Source: Pantoea rwandensis
Lineage (GTDB): Bacteria > Pseudomonadota > Gammaproteobacteria > Enterobacterales > Enterobacteriaceae
DNA length: 64,000 nt
NCBI RefSeq assembly: GCF_000759475.1
Contig: NZ_CP009454.1
Location: 1,550,001 to 1,614,000, forward strand
Direction of reading: 5' to 3'
A model generated the notes under the pieces. The model searched no databases, was not told the origin of the DNA, and saw only the letters and a program-made list of their open reading frames with translations. A program made the position numbers and the translations under genes. Each line of letters opens with the position of its first letter. Positions within the stretch are counted from its first letter, which is position 1. Of this stretch, positions 53,351-62,244 are shown in pieces.

Positions 53351-54760
53351 ATGCAAACGCAGGATACTTCTTCGCAGGAAAACTTTAAGCGCACCATGAA
53401 AGTGCGGCATCTGGTGATGCTGTCACTCGGCGGCGTGATTGGTACCGGACTCTTCTTTAACACCGGCTATATCATCTCGACCACCGGCGCAGCGGGCACG
53501 CTGCTGGCGTATCTGATCGGGGCGCTGGTGGTGTGGCTGGTGATGGTGTGCCTGGGTGAATTGGCCGTGGCGATGCCGGAAACCGGCGCGTTTCATGTCT
53601 ACGCCGCGCGCTATCTCAGCCCGGCAACCGGCTACACCGTGGCATGGCTCTATTGGCTAACGTGGACGGTGGCGCTTGGCTCCAGCCTGACCGCCGCCGG
53701 TTTCTGCATGCAGTATTGGTTCCCCGCCACGCCCGTGTGGTTATGGTGTCTGGTGTTCTGCATCGCCATCTATCTGCTGAATATCGTCTCCACGCGTTTC
53801 TTCGCGGAAGGGGAGTTCTGGTTCTCCATCATCAAAGTGGTCACCATCATTGCCTTTATCATTCTTGGCGCAGGCGCGATGTTTGGCTTTATCCCGATGA
53901 AGGATGGCAGTGCCGCACCGGGATTAAGTAACCTGACGGCTTCAGGCTGGTTACCGCACGGCACCTTGCCCATTTTGATGACCATGGTGGCAGTGAACTT
54001 TGCCTTTTCCGGCACAGAGTTGATAGGTATCGCCGCCGGTGAAACCGAGCAGCCGCAGAAAGCCCTGCCGCTGGCAATTCGCACCACCGTAGCACGATTG
54101 ATTATCTTCTTTATTGGTACAGTATTTGTGCTGGCGGCGTTGATCCCGATGGATCAAGCCGGCATCGTCAAAAGCCCGTTTGTGCTGGTGTTCGAGAAGA
54201 TCGGCATTCCTTATGCGGCTGATATCTTCAATTTCGTGATCCTGACGGCGATCCTTTCCGCCGCCAACTCGGGGCTGTATGCATCGGGCAGGATGCTGTG
54301 GTCACTGGCGAATGAGAACACGTTGCCGCGCTGTTTCGCCCAGGTGAACCGCCGTGGGATTCCGGTGCTGGCGATCACCGTCAGTATGATCGGTGGCCTG
54401 CTGGCGCTGTTTTCCAGTGTGATCGCGCCGGATACCGTGTTTGTGGCGCTGTCAGCCATTTCAGGTTTTGCGGTGGTGGCGGTGTGGCTGAGTATTTGTG
54501 CCTCGCACTATGTGTTCCGTCGTCGCCATCTGGCCGCAGGCGGTTCGCTGCAACAACTCGCCTATCGCGCGCCACTCTATCCTTTAACGCCGATTCTCGG
54601 TTTCCTGCTGTGCATGCTGGCGTGTGTGGGGCTGGCCTTCGATCCTTCACAGCGTATTGCGCTGTGGTGTGGCATTCCATTTGTGCTGTTCTGCTATGCC
54701 GCATACCATGTCACGCATCGACGTAACCTGAAGGCCGGGGAGGCCAATGATGTCGCGTAA
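53351..54760 (+). CDS. mmuP: S-methylmethionine permease
   Basis: Amino-acid/polyamine/organocation-family importer of S-methylmethionine, a plant sulfur compound. 469 residues (467 in E. coli), about 12 helices. [34 protein letters not shown] opens the first helix. [31 protein letters not shown] is the conserved central motif. Overlaps mmuM, forming a two-gene unit under the promoter and MetJ boxes at 53278-53343. Confidence 0.95.
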   Translation: MQTQDTSSQENFKRTMKVRHLVMLSLGGVIGTGLFFNTGYIISTTGAAGTLLAYLIGALVVWLVMVCLGELAVAMPETGAFHVYAARYLSPATGYTVAWLYWLTWTVALGSSLTAAGFCMQYWFPATPVWLWCLVFCIAIYLLNIVSTRFFAEGEFWFSIIKVVTIIAFIILGAGAMFGFIPMKDGSAAPGLSNLTASGWLPHGTLPILMTMVAVNFAFSGTELIGIAAGETEQPQKALPLAIRTTVARLIIFFIGTVFVLAALIPMDQAGIVKSPFVLVFEKIGIPYAADIFNFVILTAILSAANSGLYASGRMLWSLANENTLPRCFAQVNRRGIPVLAITVSMIGGLLALFSSVIAPDTVFVALSAISGFAVVAVWLSICASHYVFRRRHLAAGGSLQQLAYRAPLYPLTPILGFLLCMLACVGLAFDPSQRIALWCGIPFVLFCYAAYHVTHRRNLKAGEANDVA

Positions 54761-55685
54761 TCCTGTCGCAGAAGCGTTAACTCAACACGACACACTGATT
54801 CTGGATGGTGCGCTGGCCACCGAACTGGAGGCGCGCGGCTGCAATCTCGCCGATGCGTTGTGGTCTGCCAAAGTGCTGATGGAAAATCCTGAGCTGATTT
54901 ATCAGGTGCATTACGACTATTTTGCTGCTGGAGCCAATGTGGCGATCACCGCCAGCTATCAGGCCACACCGCAAGGCTTTGCGGCGCGTGGACTGGATGA
55001 GGCGCAGGCGCTGGAATTGATTACGCAAAGTGTGAAGCTGGCACAGCGTGCGCGTGATGATTATCGTGCGGCATCAGGCAGTGAAGCCGCTTTGCTGGTG
55101 GCCGGCTCCGTTGGGCCTTATGGGGCTTATCTTGCGAATGGTGCTGAGTATCGCGGTGATTACGCCCTGCCAGAAGCGGAGATGAAAGATTTCCATCGCC
55201 CACGCGTCAAGGCGCTGTTGGACGCGGGCGTGGATTTGCTGGCGTGTGAAACCTTGCCGTCGTTTGCTGAAGCGCAGGCGCTGGTGAGTTTGCTGGCAGA
55301 GTTTCCGGACAGCAGCGCATGGTTCTCCTTCACGCTGCGTGATGCGCAATACATTAGCGACGGCACGACGCTCAGCCAAGTCGCCGATCTGGTGAATAAC
55401 GCACCGCAGGTGGTGGCGATGGGCATCAACTGTGTGGCGCTGGAGAGCGTGACGCCGGCGCTGCAAGCCCTGCAGGCACTGTGTGCCAGGCCTCTGCTGG
55501 TCTATCCCAACTCAGGCGAACAGTACGATGCCAGCAGCAAAACCTGGCACTCGGCACCGTCGGGCTGCACGCTGCACGATAAATTCCCTGAGTGGCAGCA
55601 AGCGGGCGCGCGGCTGATTGGTGGCTGTTGCCGCACCACGCCACAGGATATCGCGGCGATTGCCGCCTGTTGTCAACCGCAATAA
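54750..55685 (+). CDS. mmuM: Homocysteine S-methyltransferase
   Basis: Transfers a methyl group from S-methylmethionine (or SAM) to homocysteine, giving methionine. 311 residues from ATG 54750 ([10 protein letters not shown]), six bases after GGGGAGG; the adjacent ATG at 54747 is the alternative. Pfam S-methyl_trans features: [16 protein letters not shown] and zinc ligands in GINCVALES and the late [14 protein letters not shown]. Overlaps the mmuP 3' end. Confidence 0.95.
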   Translation: MSRNPVAEALTQHDTLILDGALATELEARGCNLADALWSAKVLMENPELIYQVHYDYFAAGANVAITASYQATPQGFAARGLDEAQALELITQSVKLAQRARDDYRAASGSEAALLVAGSVGPYGAYLANGAEYRGDYALPEAEMKDFHRPRVKALLDAGVDLLACETLPSFAEAQALVSLLAEFPDSSAWFSFTLRDAQYISDGTTLSQVADLVNNAPQVVAMGINCVALESVTPALQALQALCARPLLVYPNSGEQYDASSKTWHSAPSGCTLHDKFPEWQQAGARLIGGCCRTTPQDIAAIAACCQPQ

Positions 55686-55781
55686 AGACCAGAAAAGCAG
55701 CACTGATAGCGCGATTGAGGCGAGTGAAAAGCGGGATAGGGCAGTTTAGACTGTCCTATCTGATTCTATTGCGGACCTGCC

Positions 55782-56204
55782 ATGAACCTGCGACATCTTC
55801 TTCCTGCCACTGCATTGCTGCTGAGCGGCTGTGCCACCATTGTCGGCACGGAAACGCAGCCGGTAAAAATCGATTCTGTCCCGCAAGGTGCCCGTTTCAC
55901 CGTACAGGATGAGACGGGCCGCGCGGTGGCGCAGGGCTACACGCCACAAACCGTCGAGCTGGCAAAATCCACCGGCAATTACTTTGGTAAGAAGCATTAT
56001 CAGGTGATGCTGGAGAGTCCGGGCTATGTACCGGTGACGCTGCCGATCGAGGCCAGTGCCAACTTGTGGTATCTGTTAGGCAACATCCCGTTACTGGGCT
56101 TCCCCGGCTGGCTGCTGGTGGATCCGTTCTATGGCGGCATGTACGACCTGAAACCCGAACATCCTCAGCCGCGTCTCAACGTGGTGGGGGCGCGCGGCGG
56201 TTAA
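55782..56204 (+). CDS. Predicted lipoprotein with PEGA-like segment
   Basis: 140 residues, signal peptide with lipobox LSGC (Cys 17), so membrane-anchored. VKIDSVPQGARFTVQDETGRAVAQGYTPQTVELAKSTG resembles a PEGA-type beta module (surface-layer or carbohydrate-associated fold). A hydrophobic turn follows, LWYLLGNIPLLGFPGWLLVDPFYGGMYDLKPE. Function unknown, and I do not recall a K-12 homologue at this position. Monocistronic between mmuM and the convergent speG. Confidence 0.75.
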   Translation: MNLRHLLPATALLLSGCATIVGTETQPVKIDSVPQGARFTVQDETGRAVAQGYTPQTVELAKSTGNYFGKKHYQVMLESPGYVPVTLPIEASANLWYLLGNIPLLGFPGWLLVDPFYGGMYDLKPEHPQPRLNVVGARGG

Positions 56205-56258
56205 GGTCGGAGGGCGGCAGAAATGGCGTCATGCCGCTCACTTAAGACGGCGAGTGGC

Positions 56259-56288
56259 TCTTTAACCCCATGCGCATGGGGTTAAAGA
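56259..56288. terminator. 30-bp perfect palindrome between the lipoprotein gene and speG
   Basis: Arms TCTTTAACCCCATG and CATGGGGTTAAAGA around CG. It lies between convergent genes and can act as a bidirectional terminator, although there is no long T run outside the stem. Confidence 0.65.
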
Positions 56289-56299
56289 CCGCACAAGTC

Positions 56300-56845
56300 T
56301 TATTGCGCTGTCGGCTTCACCATCGCATGACCGGATTTATGCTGTGCCAGATACTGCTGCTGGAAAATGCACATCCGAATGGTATTGCGATATTCACCAT
56401 TGATGAAAAATTCGTGCTTCAGCACGCCTTCCACTTCAAATCCCAGCTTGGTGTAGATGTGAATCGCTTTCTCATTCTCCTGATCAACGATCAGGTAGAG
56501 TTTGTAGAGATTCAGCACCGAAAAACCGTAATCCATCGCTAACTTTGCTGCCTGGCTGGCTAAACCTTTGCCTTGATGTCCCGGATCGATAATGATCTGA
56601 AACTCAGCCCGGCGATGCACATGGTTGATCTCAACCAGCTCCACCAATCCCGCTTTTTGCCCGTCATGTTCGACAACAAAGCGGCGCTCGGTTTGATCGT
56701 GAATGTGCTTGTCATAAAGATCCGACAGCTCCACAAAGGCTTCGTACGGCTCCTCAAACCAATAACGCATCACGCTGGCGTTGTTATCTAACTGATGCAC
56801 AAAGTGCAGATCTTCTCGCTCAAGCGGACGCAATTTCACCGTCAT
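56300..56845 (-). CDS. speG: Spermidine N(1)-acetyltransferase
   Basis: GNAT enzyme that acetylates spermidine and spermine, allosterically controlled; detoxifies polyamines. 181 residues from ATG 56845 ([40 protein letters not shown]), close to 186 in E. coli, with AAGGA upstream. The frame open to 56911 has no better start. Acetyl-CoA loop [24 protein letters not shown] and [24 protein letters not shown] are conserved. Confidence 0.95.
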   Translation of the reverse strand: MTVKLRPLEREDLHFVHQLDNNASVMRYWFEEPYEAFVELSDLYDKHIHDQTERRFVVEHDGQKAGLVELVEINHVHRRAEFQIIIDPGHQGKGLASQAAKLAMDYGFSVLNLYKLYLIVDQENEKAIHIYTKLGFEVEGVLKHEFFINGEYRNTIRMCIFQQQYLAQHKSGHAMVKPTAQ

Positions 56846-57008
56846 ACGGTGTTCCTTCTGTTGAAAAACTGGCGTGAGTATAACGCCATCCGCCAAAGGT
56901 TGCTTTCGCACCAGTGTGATCTCCAGCAGAGGATTTCTGCACCGATTCAGTGCGCTATCTCCACCTCATTTCCCCATCACAATGGGTTTTCACAATCTGG
57001 CACAGCCA

Positions 57009-57039
57009 TTGCTTGGCTTGTATAGATAAGACTATACAA
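57009..57039 (+). promoter_or_regulatory. Promoter with GntR-like operator ahead of the NMT1-type importer
   Basis: TTGCTT (57009-57014), 18 bp, TATACA (57033-57038). Over it lies a perfect inverted repeat TTGTATAG-N6-CTATACAA (57018-57039), which resembles operators of GntR/HutC-type repressors. No such regulator is encoded nearby. Confidence 0.65.
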
Positions 57040-57074
57040 CCGTTGTTTTTCATCACCTTTATCAGGAGTGAAAG

Positions 57075-58034
57075 ATGGGCAAGCCAGTGAAACACGTTGT
57101 TCATGCATTAACCGCCGCAGTCCTGTGCGCCAGTGCTTTAGCCGCACAGGCAGCCGACACCAAAGTCGCTATCGGTATTTCCGGCTGGACCGGATTTGCC
57201 CCACTGACGCTGGCTGATAAAGCCGGGATCTTTAAAAAGCACGGCCTTGATGTCGATGTGAAGATGATTCCGCAGAGTAGCCGACATCTGGCGGTGGCTT
57301 CCGGCACCATTCAGTGCGCAGCCACTACGGTGGAAACCTACATCTCCTGGAACGCTGCAGGTGTGCCGATCAAGCAGATCGTTCAGCTGGACAAATCTTA
57401 TGGTGCTGATGGCCTCGCCGCCCGCAGTGACATCACCAGCATCAAAGATCTCAAAGGCAAAACCATCGCGGTGGATGCGCCCGGCACCTCACCGTATTTC
57501 CTGCTCGCGTGGATGCTGGATAAAAACGGCATGACGATGAAAGACGTGCGTCTGGCGACCATGGCTCCTCAGGCGGCGGCCCAATCTTTTGCGGCGGGTC
57601 AAAACGATGCGGCGGTGACCTATGAACCTTATCTCTCGGTGATCCGCAATCAGCCTAAAGCCGGCAAGATCCTCGCCACCACGCTGGATTACCCGATGGT
57701 GATGGATACGCTGGGTTGCACGCCTACCTTCCTGAAAGCACACCCTGATGCCGCAAAAGCGCTGGTGGCCAGCTATTACGATGCGCTAGAGATGATCAAA
57801 CAGCAGCCGGACAAGTCTAACGAAATCATGGGTGCAGCAGTGAAATCCACGGGCAAAGAGTTTGCGGAATCAGCCAGTTATTTGCGTTGGCAGGGGCCGG
57901 AAGAGAACAAGAAATTCTTCAATGGCGAAATTGAAACCTTCAGTGATGAAGCAGGCAAACTGCTGCTGCGTGCGGGCGTAATCAAGAAAATGCCGGATGT
58001 GAAGAGTTTGTACGACGCCAGCTTCGTACAGTAA
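57075..58034 (+). CDS. NMT1-family ABC transporter substrate-binding protein
   Basis: Periplasmic binding protein of the nitrate/sulfonate/taurine/thiamine-precursor type. 319 residues with a signal peptide cut after AAQA. The mature start KVAIGISGWTGFAPLTLADKAGIFKKHGLDVDV is the NMT1 signature, followed by SRHLAVASGTIQCAATTVETY and DLKGKTIAVDAPGTSPYFLL. The ligand cannot be deduced: no sulfonate monooxygenase, taurine dioxygenase or thiamine gene is adjacent. First of a three-gene operon; CAGGAGTGAAAG precedes the ATG. Confidence 0.85.
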   Translation: MGKPVKHVVHALTAAVLCASALAAQAADTKVAIGISGWTGFAPLTLADKAGIFKKHGLDVDVKMIPQSSRHLAVASGTIQCAATTVETYISWNAAGVPIKQIVQLDKSYGADGLAARSDITSIKDLKGKTIAVDAPGTSPYFLLAWMLDKNGMTMKDVRLATMAPQAAAQSFAAGQNDAAVTYEPYLSVIRNQPKAGKILATTLDYPMVMDTLGCTPTFLKAHPDAAKALVASYYDALEMIKQQPDKSNEIMGAAVKSTGKEFAESASYLRWQGPEENKKFFNGEIETFSDEAGKLLLRAGVIKKMPDVKSLYDASFVQ

Positions 58035-58049
58035 AGCAGGAGAAAGGAG

Positions 58050-58901
58050 ATGGAGATGAGTAAAAGCCAACCCGTCACTCCGCCAGCCGCGCTGCCGGAT
58101 GCGCCACAGCGCTGGCACAATCCGTTAATGGTGCCGTTGAAAGCGATTTCGCTGCGGTTACGTATTGCGCTCGGCGTGGCGTTCTTTGTGCTGTTTATCG
58201 CCGTGTGGACGCTGGTCACGCTGGGCGGCATGGTGTCGCCCACTTTCCTCGCCGATCCGTTGACCATGCTGCAACAAGGCGTGCTGTTGTTCACCGAGTA
58301 CAACTTCTCGCTGGATATTGGCATGACGGTGATGCGGGTACTGTCGGGCTTCCTGCTGGCGGCCGTGATAGGTGTGCCGCTGGGCATCATGATGGGCGCC
58401 TACAAAACCTGGGAAGCCTTTCTCGAACCCTTCGTCTCCTTTTGCCGGTATTTACCGGCTTCGGCTTTCGTACCCTTGCTGATTCTGTGGGCCGGTATCG
58501 GTGAAACCCAGAAGATCCTGGTGATCTTTATCGGCTCCTTCTTCCAGATCGTATTGATGGTGGCGGTAACGGTGAGCGGTGCCCGTCGCGATTTGGTGGA
58601 GGCGGCGTACACGTTAGGATGCAGCAACCGCTCGATCGTGCGTCGTGTGCTGATCCCCGGCGCAGCACCGGGCATTGCCGAATTGTTACGTCTGGTGCTT
58701 GGCTGGGCGTGGACATACGTCATCGTCGCCGAACTGATCGGATCGGAAAGCGGCATCGGCCATATGATCGTCGATAGCCAGGCGTTACTGAATACCGGGC
58801 AGATCATTTTCGGCATCATCGTTATCGGCTGTATTGGCTTGATCTCTGATTATCTGTTCAAAGTGCTTAACCGGCGCTTGTTTGCATGGAGCACTCTGTA
58901 A
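58050..58901 (+). CDS. ABC transporter permease (SsuC/TauC type)
   Basis: 283-residue inner-membrane permease with about six helices. EAA-loop stretch VEAAYTLGCSNRSIVRRVLIPGAAPGI contacts the ATPase, and the FCRYLPASAFVPLLILWAGIGETQKILVIFIGSF region is typical of the nitrate/sulfonate branch. Two close ATGs (58050, 58056) are possible; the first follows AGGAGAAAGGAG. Its TAA overlaps the next ATG (TAATG). Confidence 0.87.
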   Translation: MEMSKSQPVTPPAALPDAPQRWHNPLMVPLKAISLRLRIALGVAFFVLFIAVWTLVTLGGMVSPTFLADPLTMLQQGVLLFTEYNFSLDIGMTVMRVLSGFLLAAVIGVPLGIMMGAYKTWEAFLEPFVSFCRYLPASAFVPLLILWAGIGETQKILVIFIGSFFQIVLMVAVTVSGARRDLVEAAYTLGCSNRSIVRRVLIPGAAPGIAELLRLVLGWAWTYVIVAELIGSESGIGHMIVDSQALLNTGQIIFGIIVIGCIGLISDYLFKVLNRRLFAWSTL

Positions 58902-59686
58902 TGAAACACAGCAAACTCAACGTGCGCGGTGTCGAGCGCATTTTTACCGGTCCCAAAGGCGAGCAGACTCAGGCGCTACAGCCGATTCATTATCAGGTGG
59001 AAGAGAATGATTTCATCACTATTCTCGGCCCCTCGGGCTGTGGGAAATCCACACTGCTGCGCATCATCGCCGGACTGGATACACCCACGCGTGGAGAAAT
59101 CTGGCTGGACGGTAAAAGCGTGGAAGGACCGGGTGCCGATCGTGGCATGGTGTTCCAGAGCTACACACTGTTCCCGTGGCTGACGGTGGAAGAGAACATT
59201 CGCTTTGGCTTGCAGGAGCGCGGCATCAGCCCAGCCCAGCAGAAAGAGCGCAGCGATTATTACATTCAGCAGGTGGGATTACGTGGTTTTGCTCAACACT
59301 ATCCGCGCCAGCTCTCAGGCGGCATGCAGCAACGCACCGCGATTGCCCGTGCACTGGCCAACGATCCCAAAGTGCTGCTGATGGATGAGCCTTTTGGCGC
59401 GCTGGATAATCAGACGCGCGTGATGATGCAGGAGCTGTTGCTGTCAGTGTGGGAGCAGTCGCGCAAGACCGTGCTGTTTGTCACCCATGACATTGATGAA
59501 GCGATTTTTATGGCCAACAAGGTGGCGATTTTCAGCGCCCGGCCGGGCCGCATCAAGCAGGAGGTGGCGGTGAATTTCAATCAAGGGCGCGATTACACCA
59601 TCAAAACCTCACCGGAATTTATGGCGTTAAAGGCCGAAGTGACCGAGTCGATTCGCAGTGAAACCCTGCAGGCGATGGCGCATTAA
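58901..59686 (+). CDS. ABC transporter ATP-binding protein (SsuB/TauB type)
   Basis: 261 residues from ATG 58901 ([17 protein letters not shown]). Walker [10 protein letters not shown] near residue 47, signature [15 protein letters not shown], Walker [18 protein letters not shown], switch His in VTHDIDEAI. The in-frame upstream start at 58886 would overlap the permease by 15 bases and is less likely. Completes the importer with the two genes before it. Confidence 0.88.
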   Translation: MKHSKLNVRGVERIFTGPKGEQTQALQPIHYQVEENDFITILGPSGCGKSTLLRIIAGLDTPTRGEIWLDGKSVEGPGADRGMVFQSYTLFPWLTVEENIRFGLQERGISPAQQKERSDYYIQQVGLRGFAQHYPRQLSGGMQQRTAIARALANDPKVLLMDEPFGALDNQTRVMMQELLLSVWEQSRKTVLFVTHDIDEAIFMANKVAIFSARPGRIKQEVAVNFNQGRDYTIKTSPEFMALKAEVTESIRSETLQAMAH

Positions 59687-59830
59687 AAAGTTCAGAGTGG
59701 TGAAATTCACGGAGTACGGGCCAGTCGCCTCCCTGCGGCTGGCTCCTGGCCCAACTTAAAAGCCTCAGCGCTGCGGATAGCCCTCGCAGCAGCAGAGGCG
59801 TTCTGGCCTCCACTATCGTGCCCTTTTTAA

Positions 59831-59860
59831 CAGCCTGCACTGAAGCTTCAGTGCAGGCTG
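59831..59860. repeat. 30-bp perfect palindrome between the two importers
   Basis: Arms CAGCCTGCACTGAAG and CTTCAGTGCAGGCTG with no spacer. It lies between convergent operons; the flanks lack a good T run on either strand. The rest of 59687-59905 holds GC-rich partial repeats but no gene. Confidence 0.75.
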
Positions 59861-59905
59861 ATGCCGTTCAGTGGCAGGCAATCCGCTACGATTTAGCTTA
59901 ACGTC

Positions 59906-60571
59906 TTACCCGACAATCCGTCCTAGTGCCATATGCGCTGCACGATCGCACATATGATCGATCACATCAGGATCGTGACTCACCAGCACCATAGTCAATC
60001 CGTCATTCTGCTTTAAATCATTCAGCAGGTTGAGGATTTCCGCCTGCACCGACATATCCAGTGCCGAGGTTGGCTCATCCAGTAACAGGATCTTCGGCTC
60101 CAGCAGCAGGGCGCGCACAATGGCTACGCGCTGACGCTGGCCGCCAGAGAGCTGATGGGGGTAACGATCCGCCAGTGCCGGGTCCAGCCCAACATGGCGG
60201 AAACCGTCGTTGATGCGATCGTCGATATTATCGCGCTTCAGCATCTTCAACGGTTCGGCCAGCGTGCGGCGCAGACGATGGCGCGGATGCAGTGAGGCAT
60301 AGGGATCCTGAAACACCATCTGCACATCACGACGCAGCGGGCCGGTAAAGGCTTTACCTGGCTGCACATTGGTGCCGGCCAATTGCATGCTGCCGCTCCA
60401 GAACGGGTTCAAACCGGCCATCACCCACAGCAGCGATGACTTGCCGCAGCCCGATGGCCCGACCAGGCCAAAACACTCGCCCGCGGCCACCTGCAAAGAG
60501 ACGTCATGCACCACGGTGCGCAGCTCATAGCCCTGCTTGTGCGACACGCTCAGATTGTTTAACTCAATCAT
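59906..60571 (-). CDS. Dipeptide/nickel-type ABC transporter ATPase (DppF/NikE-like)
   Basis: 221 residues from ATG 60571 (MIELNNLSVSHKQGYELRTVVHDVSL), with GGAGG upstream and an 8-base overlap with the preceding ATPase gene. Walker [10 protein letters not shown], signature LSGGQRQRVAIVRAL, Walker B KILLLDEPTSALD, His switch in VSHDPDVIDH. Short for the family (typically 250-330) because it stops soon after the H-loop and lacks the usual Opp/Dpp C-terminal extension with HPYT. Confidence 0.85.
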   Translation of the reverse strand: MIELNNLSVSHKQGYELRTVVHDVSLQVAAGECFGLVGPSGCGKSSLLWVMAGLNPFWSGSMQLAGTNVQPGKAFTGPLRRDVQMVFQDPYASLHPRHRLRRTLAEPLKMLKRDNIDDRINDGFRHVGLDPALADRYPHQLSGGQRQRVAIVRALLLEPKILLLDEPTSALDMSVQAEILNLLNDLKQNDGLTMVLVSHDPDVIDHMCDRAAHMALGRIVG

Positions 60572-61397
60572 GGTCTGCCTCCAGCGCAGCGCGATCCAGC
60601 ACCGGTAAACGCTCGCCGTGCGTCGCTTTACTCGGACGGCACGCCCACAGCGTGCGCGTGTAAGGGTGAGTCGCATTAGAGAGTTGGGCCGCAGGCAGCG
60701 TATCCAGCAGGCGACCTTTGTACATCACCATCACGCGATCGCAGTGCTCTGACACTTGCTGCAGATCGTGGCTGATCAGCAGCAAGCCCATATTACGCTG
60801 CTCTACCAAACGACGAATCAGCGCCAGCACCTGATCGCGCATTGCATGATCGAGCGCCGAGGTCGGTTCATCGGCAATTAGCAGTTCAGGATCGGTGATC
60901 AATGCAATCGCTAGCATCACGCGCTGCCCCATACCGCCCGAAAGCTGATGGGGATAGCGTTTCATTAGCTGGCGCGGATCGGGCAGACCCACCGCATCCA
61001 GCATCTCGCACACTTTCTCTTTGCGCTCAGCACGGCTCAGTTTGCGGTGCAGCACCAGTGGCTCTTCGACCTGCCAGCCAATGGTACGTGTTGGATTAAG
61101 GGCGTATTTGGGGTCCTGCATCACCATTGCGACTTTACCGCCGCGTAGGGCGATCCAGTCACGTTCGCGCAGGCTGAGCGCATCGGCACCCACCACCTGT
61201 AAGCGTTCGGCCTGCAACTGCAATGAAGGAGAGAGCAGCCCCATCAGCGAGCGGGCGGTCAGTGATTTGCCCGAACCCGACTCACCCACCAGCGCCACGC
61301 GTTCACGGCCAATCTTGAAGGCGATGTTATCCACTAACAGCGTACCTTCACTGCGGATGGACAGCCCCTGGGCATCAATTAACAGATCATTTGGCAT
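60564..61397 (-). CDS. Dipeptide/nickel-type ABC transporter ATPase (DppD/NikD-like)
   Basis: 277 residues from ATG 61397 (MPNDLLIDAQGLSIRSEG), overlapping the permease stop by 11 bases. Walker A GESGSGKSL, signature LSGGMGQRVMLAIAL, Walker B ELLIADEPTSALD, and the Opp/Dpp C-terminal motif NATHPYTRTLWACRP. Second-to-last gene of the five-gene importer; length is near NikD (254). Confidence 0.87.
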   Translation of the reverse strand: MPNDLLIDAQGLSIRSEGTLLVDNIAFKIGRERVALVGESGSGKSLTARSLMGLLSPSLQLQAERLQVVGADALSLRERDWIALRGGKVAMVMQDPKYALNPTRTIGWQVEEPLVLHRKLSRAERKEKVCEMLDAVGLPDPRQLMKRYPHQLSGGMGQRVMLAIALITDPELLIADEPTSALDHAMRDQVLALIRRLVEQRNMGLLLISHDLQQVSEHCDRVMVMYKGRLLDTLPAAQLSNATHPYTRTLWACRPSKATHGERLPVLDRAALEADHD

Positions 61398-62244
61398 GAC
61401 GGGTATCCAGTCGGTCGCGCAGGCCATCGCCTGTCAGGTTAAACGCCAGGCTGGCGAACAGAATCGCGCCACCCGGTGCGGCGGCCACCCACCATTGATC
61501 GAAGATCACTTTACTGCCTTCCGCTACCATCGAACCCCATTCGGCTGTTGGCGGTTGCACGCCCATGCCAAGGAAGCCGAGGCCCGCAGCGGAGAGAATG
61601 ATGCCGCCGAGACTCAGCGCCGCGCGCACCACGGCGGTTGGCAAACACAGCGGTAAAATGTGCCCGAACATCAAACGCAAACCGGTAATCCCCTGCATGC
61701 GTGCGGCAGCCAGATAATCACTGCGGCGCAGTGCCAGGGTTTCCGCACGTGCCTGACGGGCAAACGGCGGCCAGCTGGTTAATGCCAGCGCCAGCGCACC
61801 GTTCATCAATCCCGGACCGAGCATCGCCACCAGCGCCAAAGCAATCACCAGATTCGGCAGCGACAGGAAGATATCCGTGATGCGCATCAGCACGCGCTCG
61901 GTCCAGCCGCCAACGTAGCCAGCGGTAATGCCGACCAGCAGACCAACCGGTATGGTTAGCACCAGAATCAGCGACACCAGTAGCAGCGTAGGACGCGCAC
62001 CGTAGATCACGCGTGACAATAAATCGCGGCCAAAGCCATCGGTACCGAACCAATGCAGCGCAGAAGGGGCTTGTAAGCGTTGGGCGATCACCTGGGCGTT
62101 AGGATCAAACGGTGCCAGCAGTGGGGCGAACAGTGCCATTGCCACCACGATCACCACCAGCGTCAGGCCGATGGTCAGTGAAGTCACGCGCGCACGGCGG
62201 CGGCGCGGACGAACTGTCTCCAGTTCAGAGAGTTGTTGAGTCAT
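61387..62244 (-). CDS. Dipeptide/nickel-type ABC transporter permease (DppC/NikC-like)
   Basis: 285 residues, six helices. N-terminal APFDPNAQVIAQRLQAPSALHWFGTDGFGRDLLSRVIYGARPTLL is the DppC/OppC signature; the EAA loop is AARMQGITGLRLMFGHILPLCLPTAVV. Start overlaps the upstream permease stop as ATGA. Confidence 0.88.
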   Translation of the reverse strand: MTQQLSELETVRPRRRRARVTSLTIGLTLVVIVVAMALFAPLLAPFDPNAQVIAQRLQAPSALHWFGTDGFGRDLLSRVIYGARPTLLLVSLILVLTIPVGLLVGITAGYVGGWTERVLMRITDIFLSLPNLVIALALVAMLGPGLMNGALALALTSWPPFARQARAETLALRRSDYLAAARMQGITGLRLMFGHILPLCLPTAVVRAALSLGGIILSAAGLGFLGMGVQPPTAEWGSMVAEGSKVIFDQWWVAAAPGGAILFASLAFNLTGDGLRDRLDTRHAK

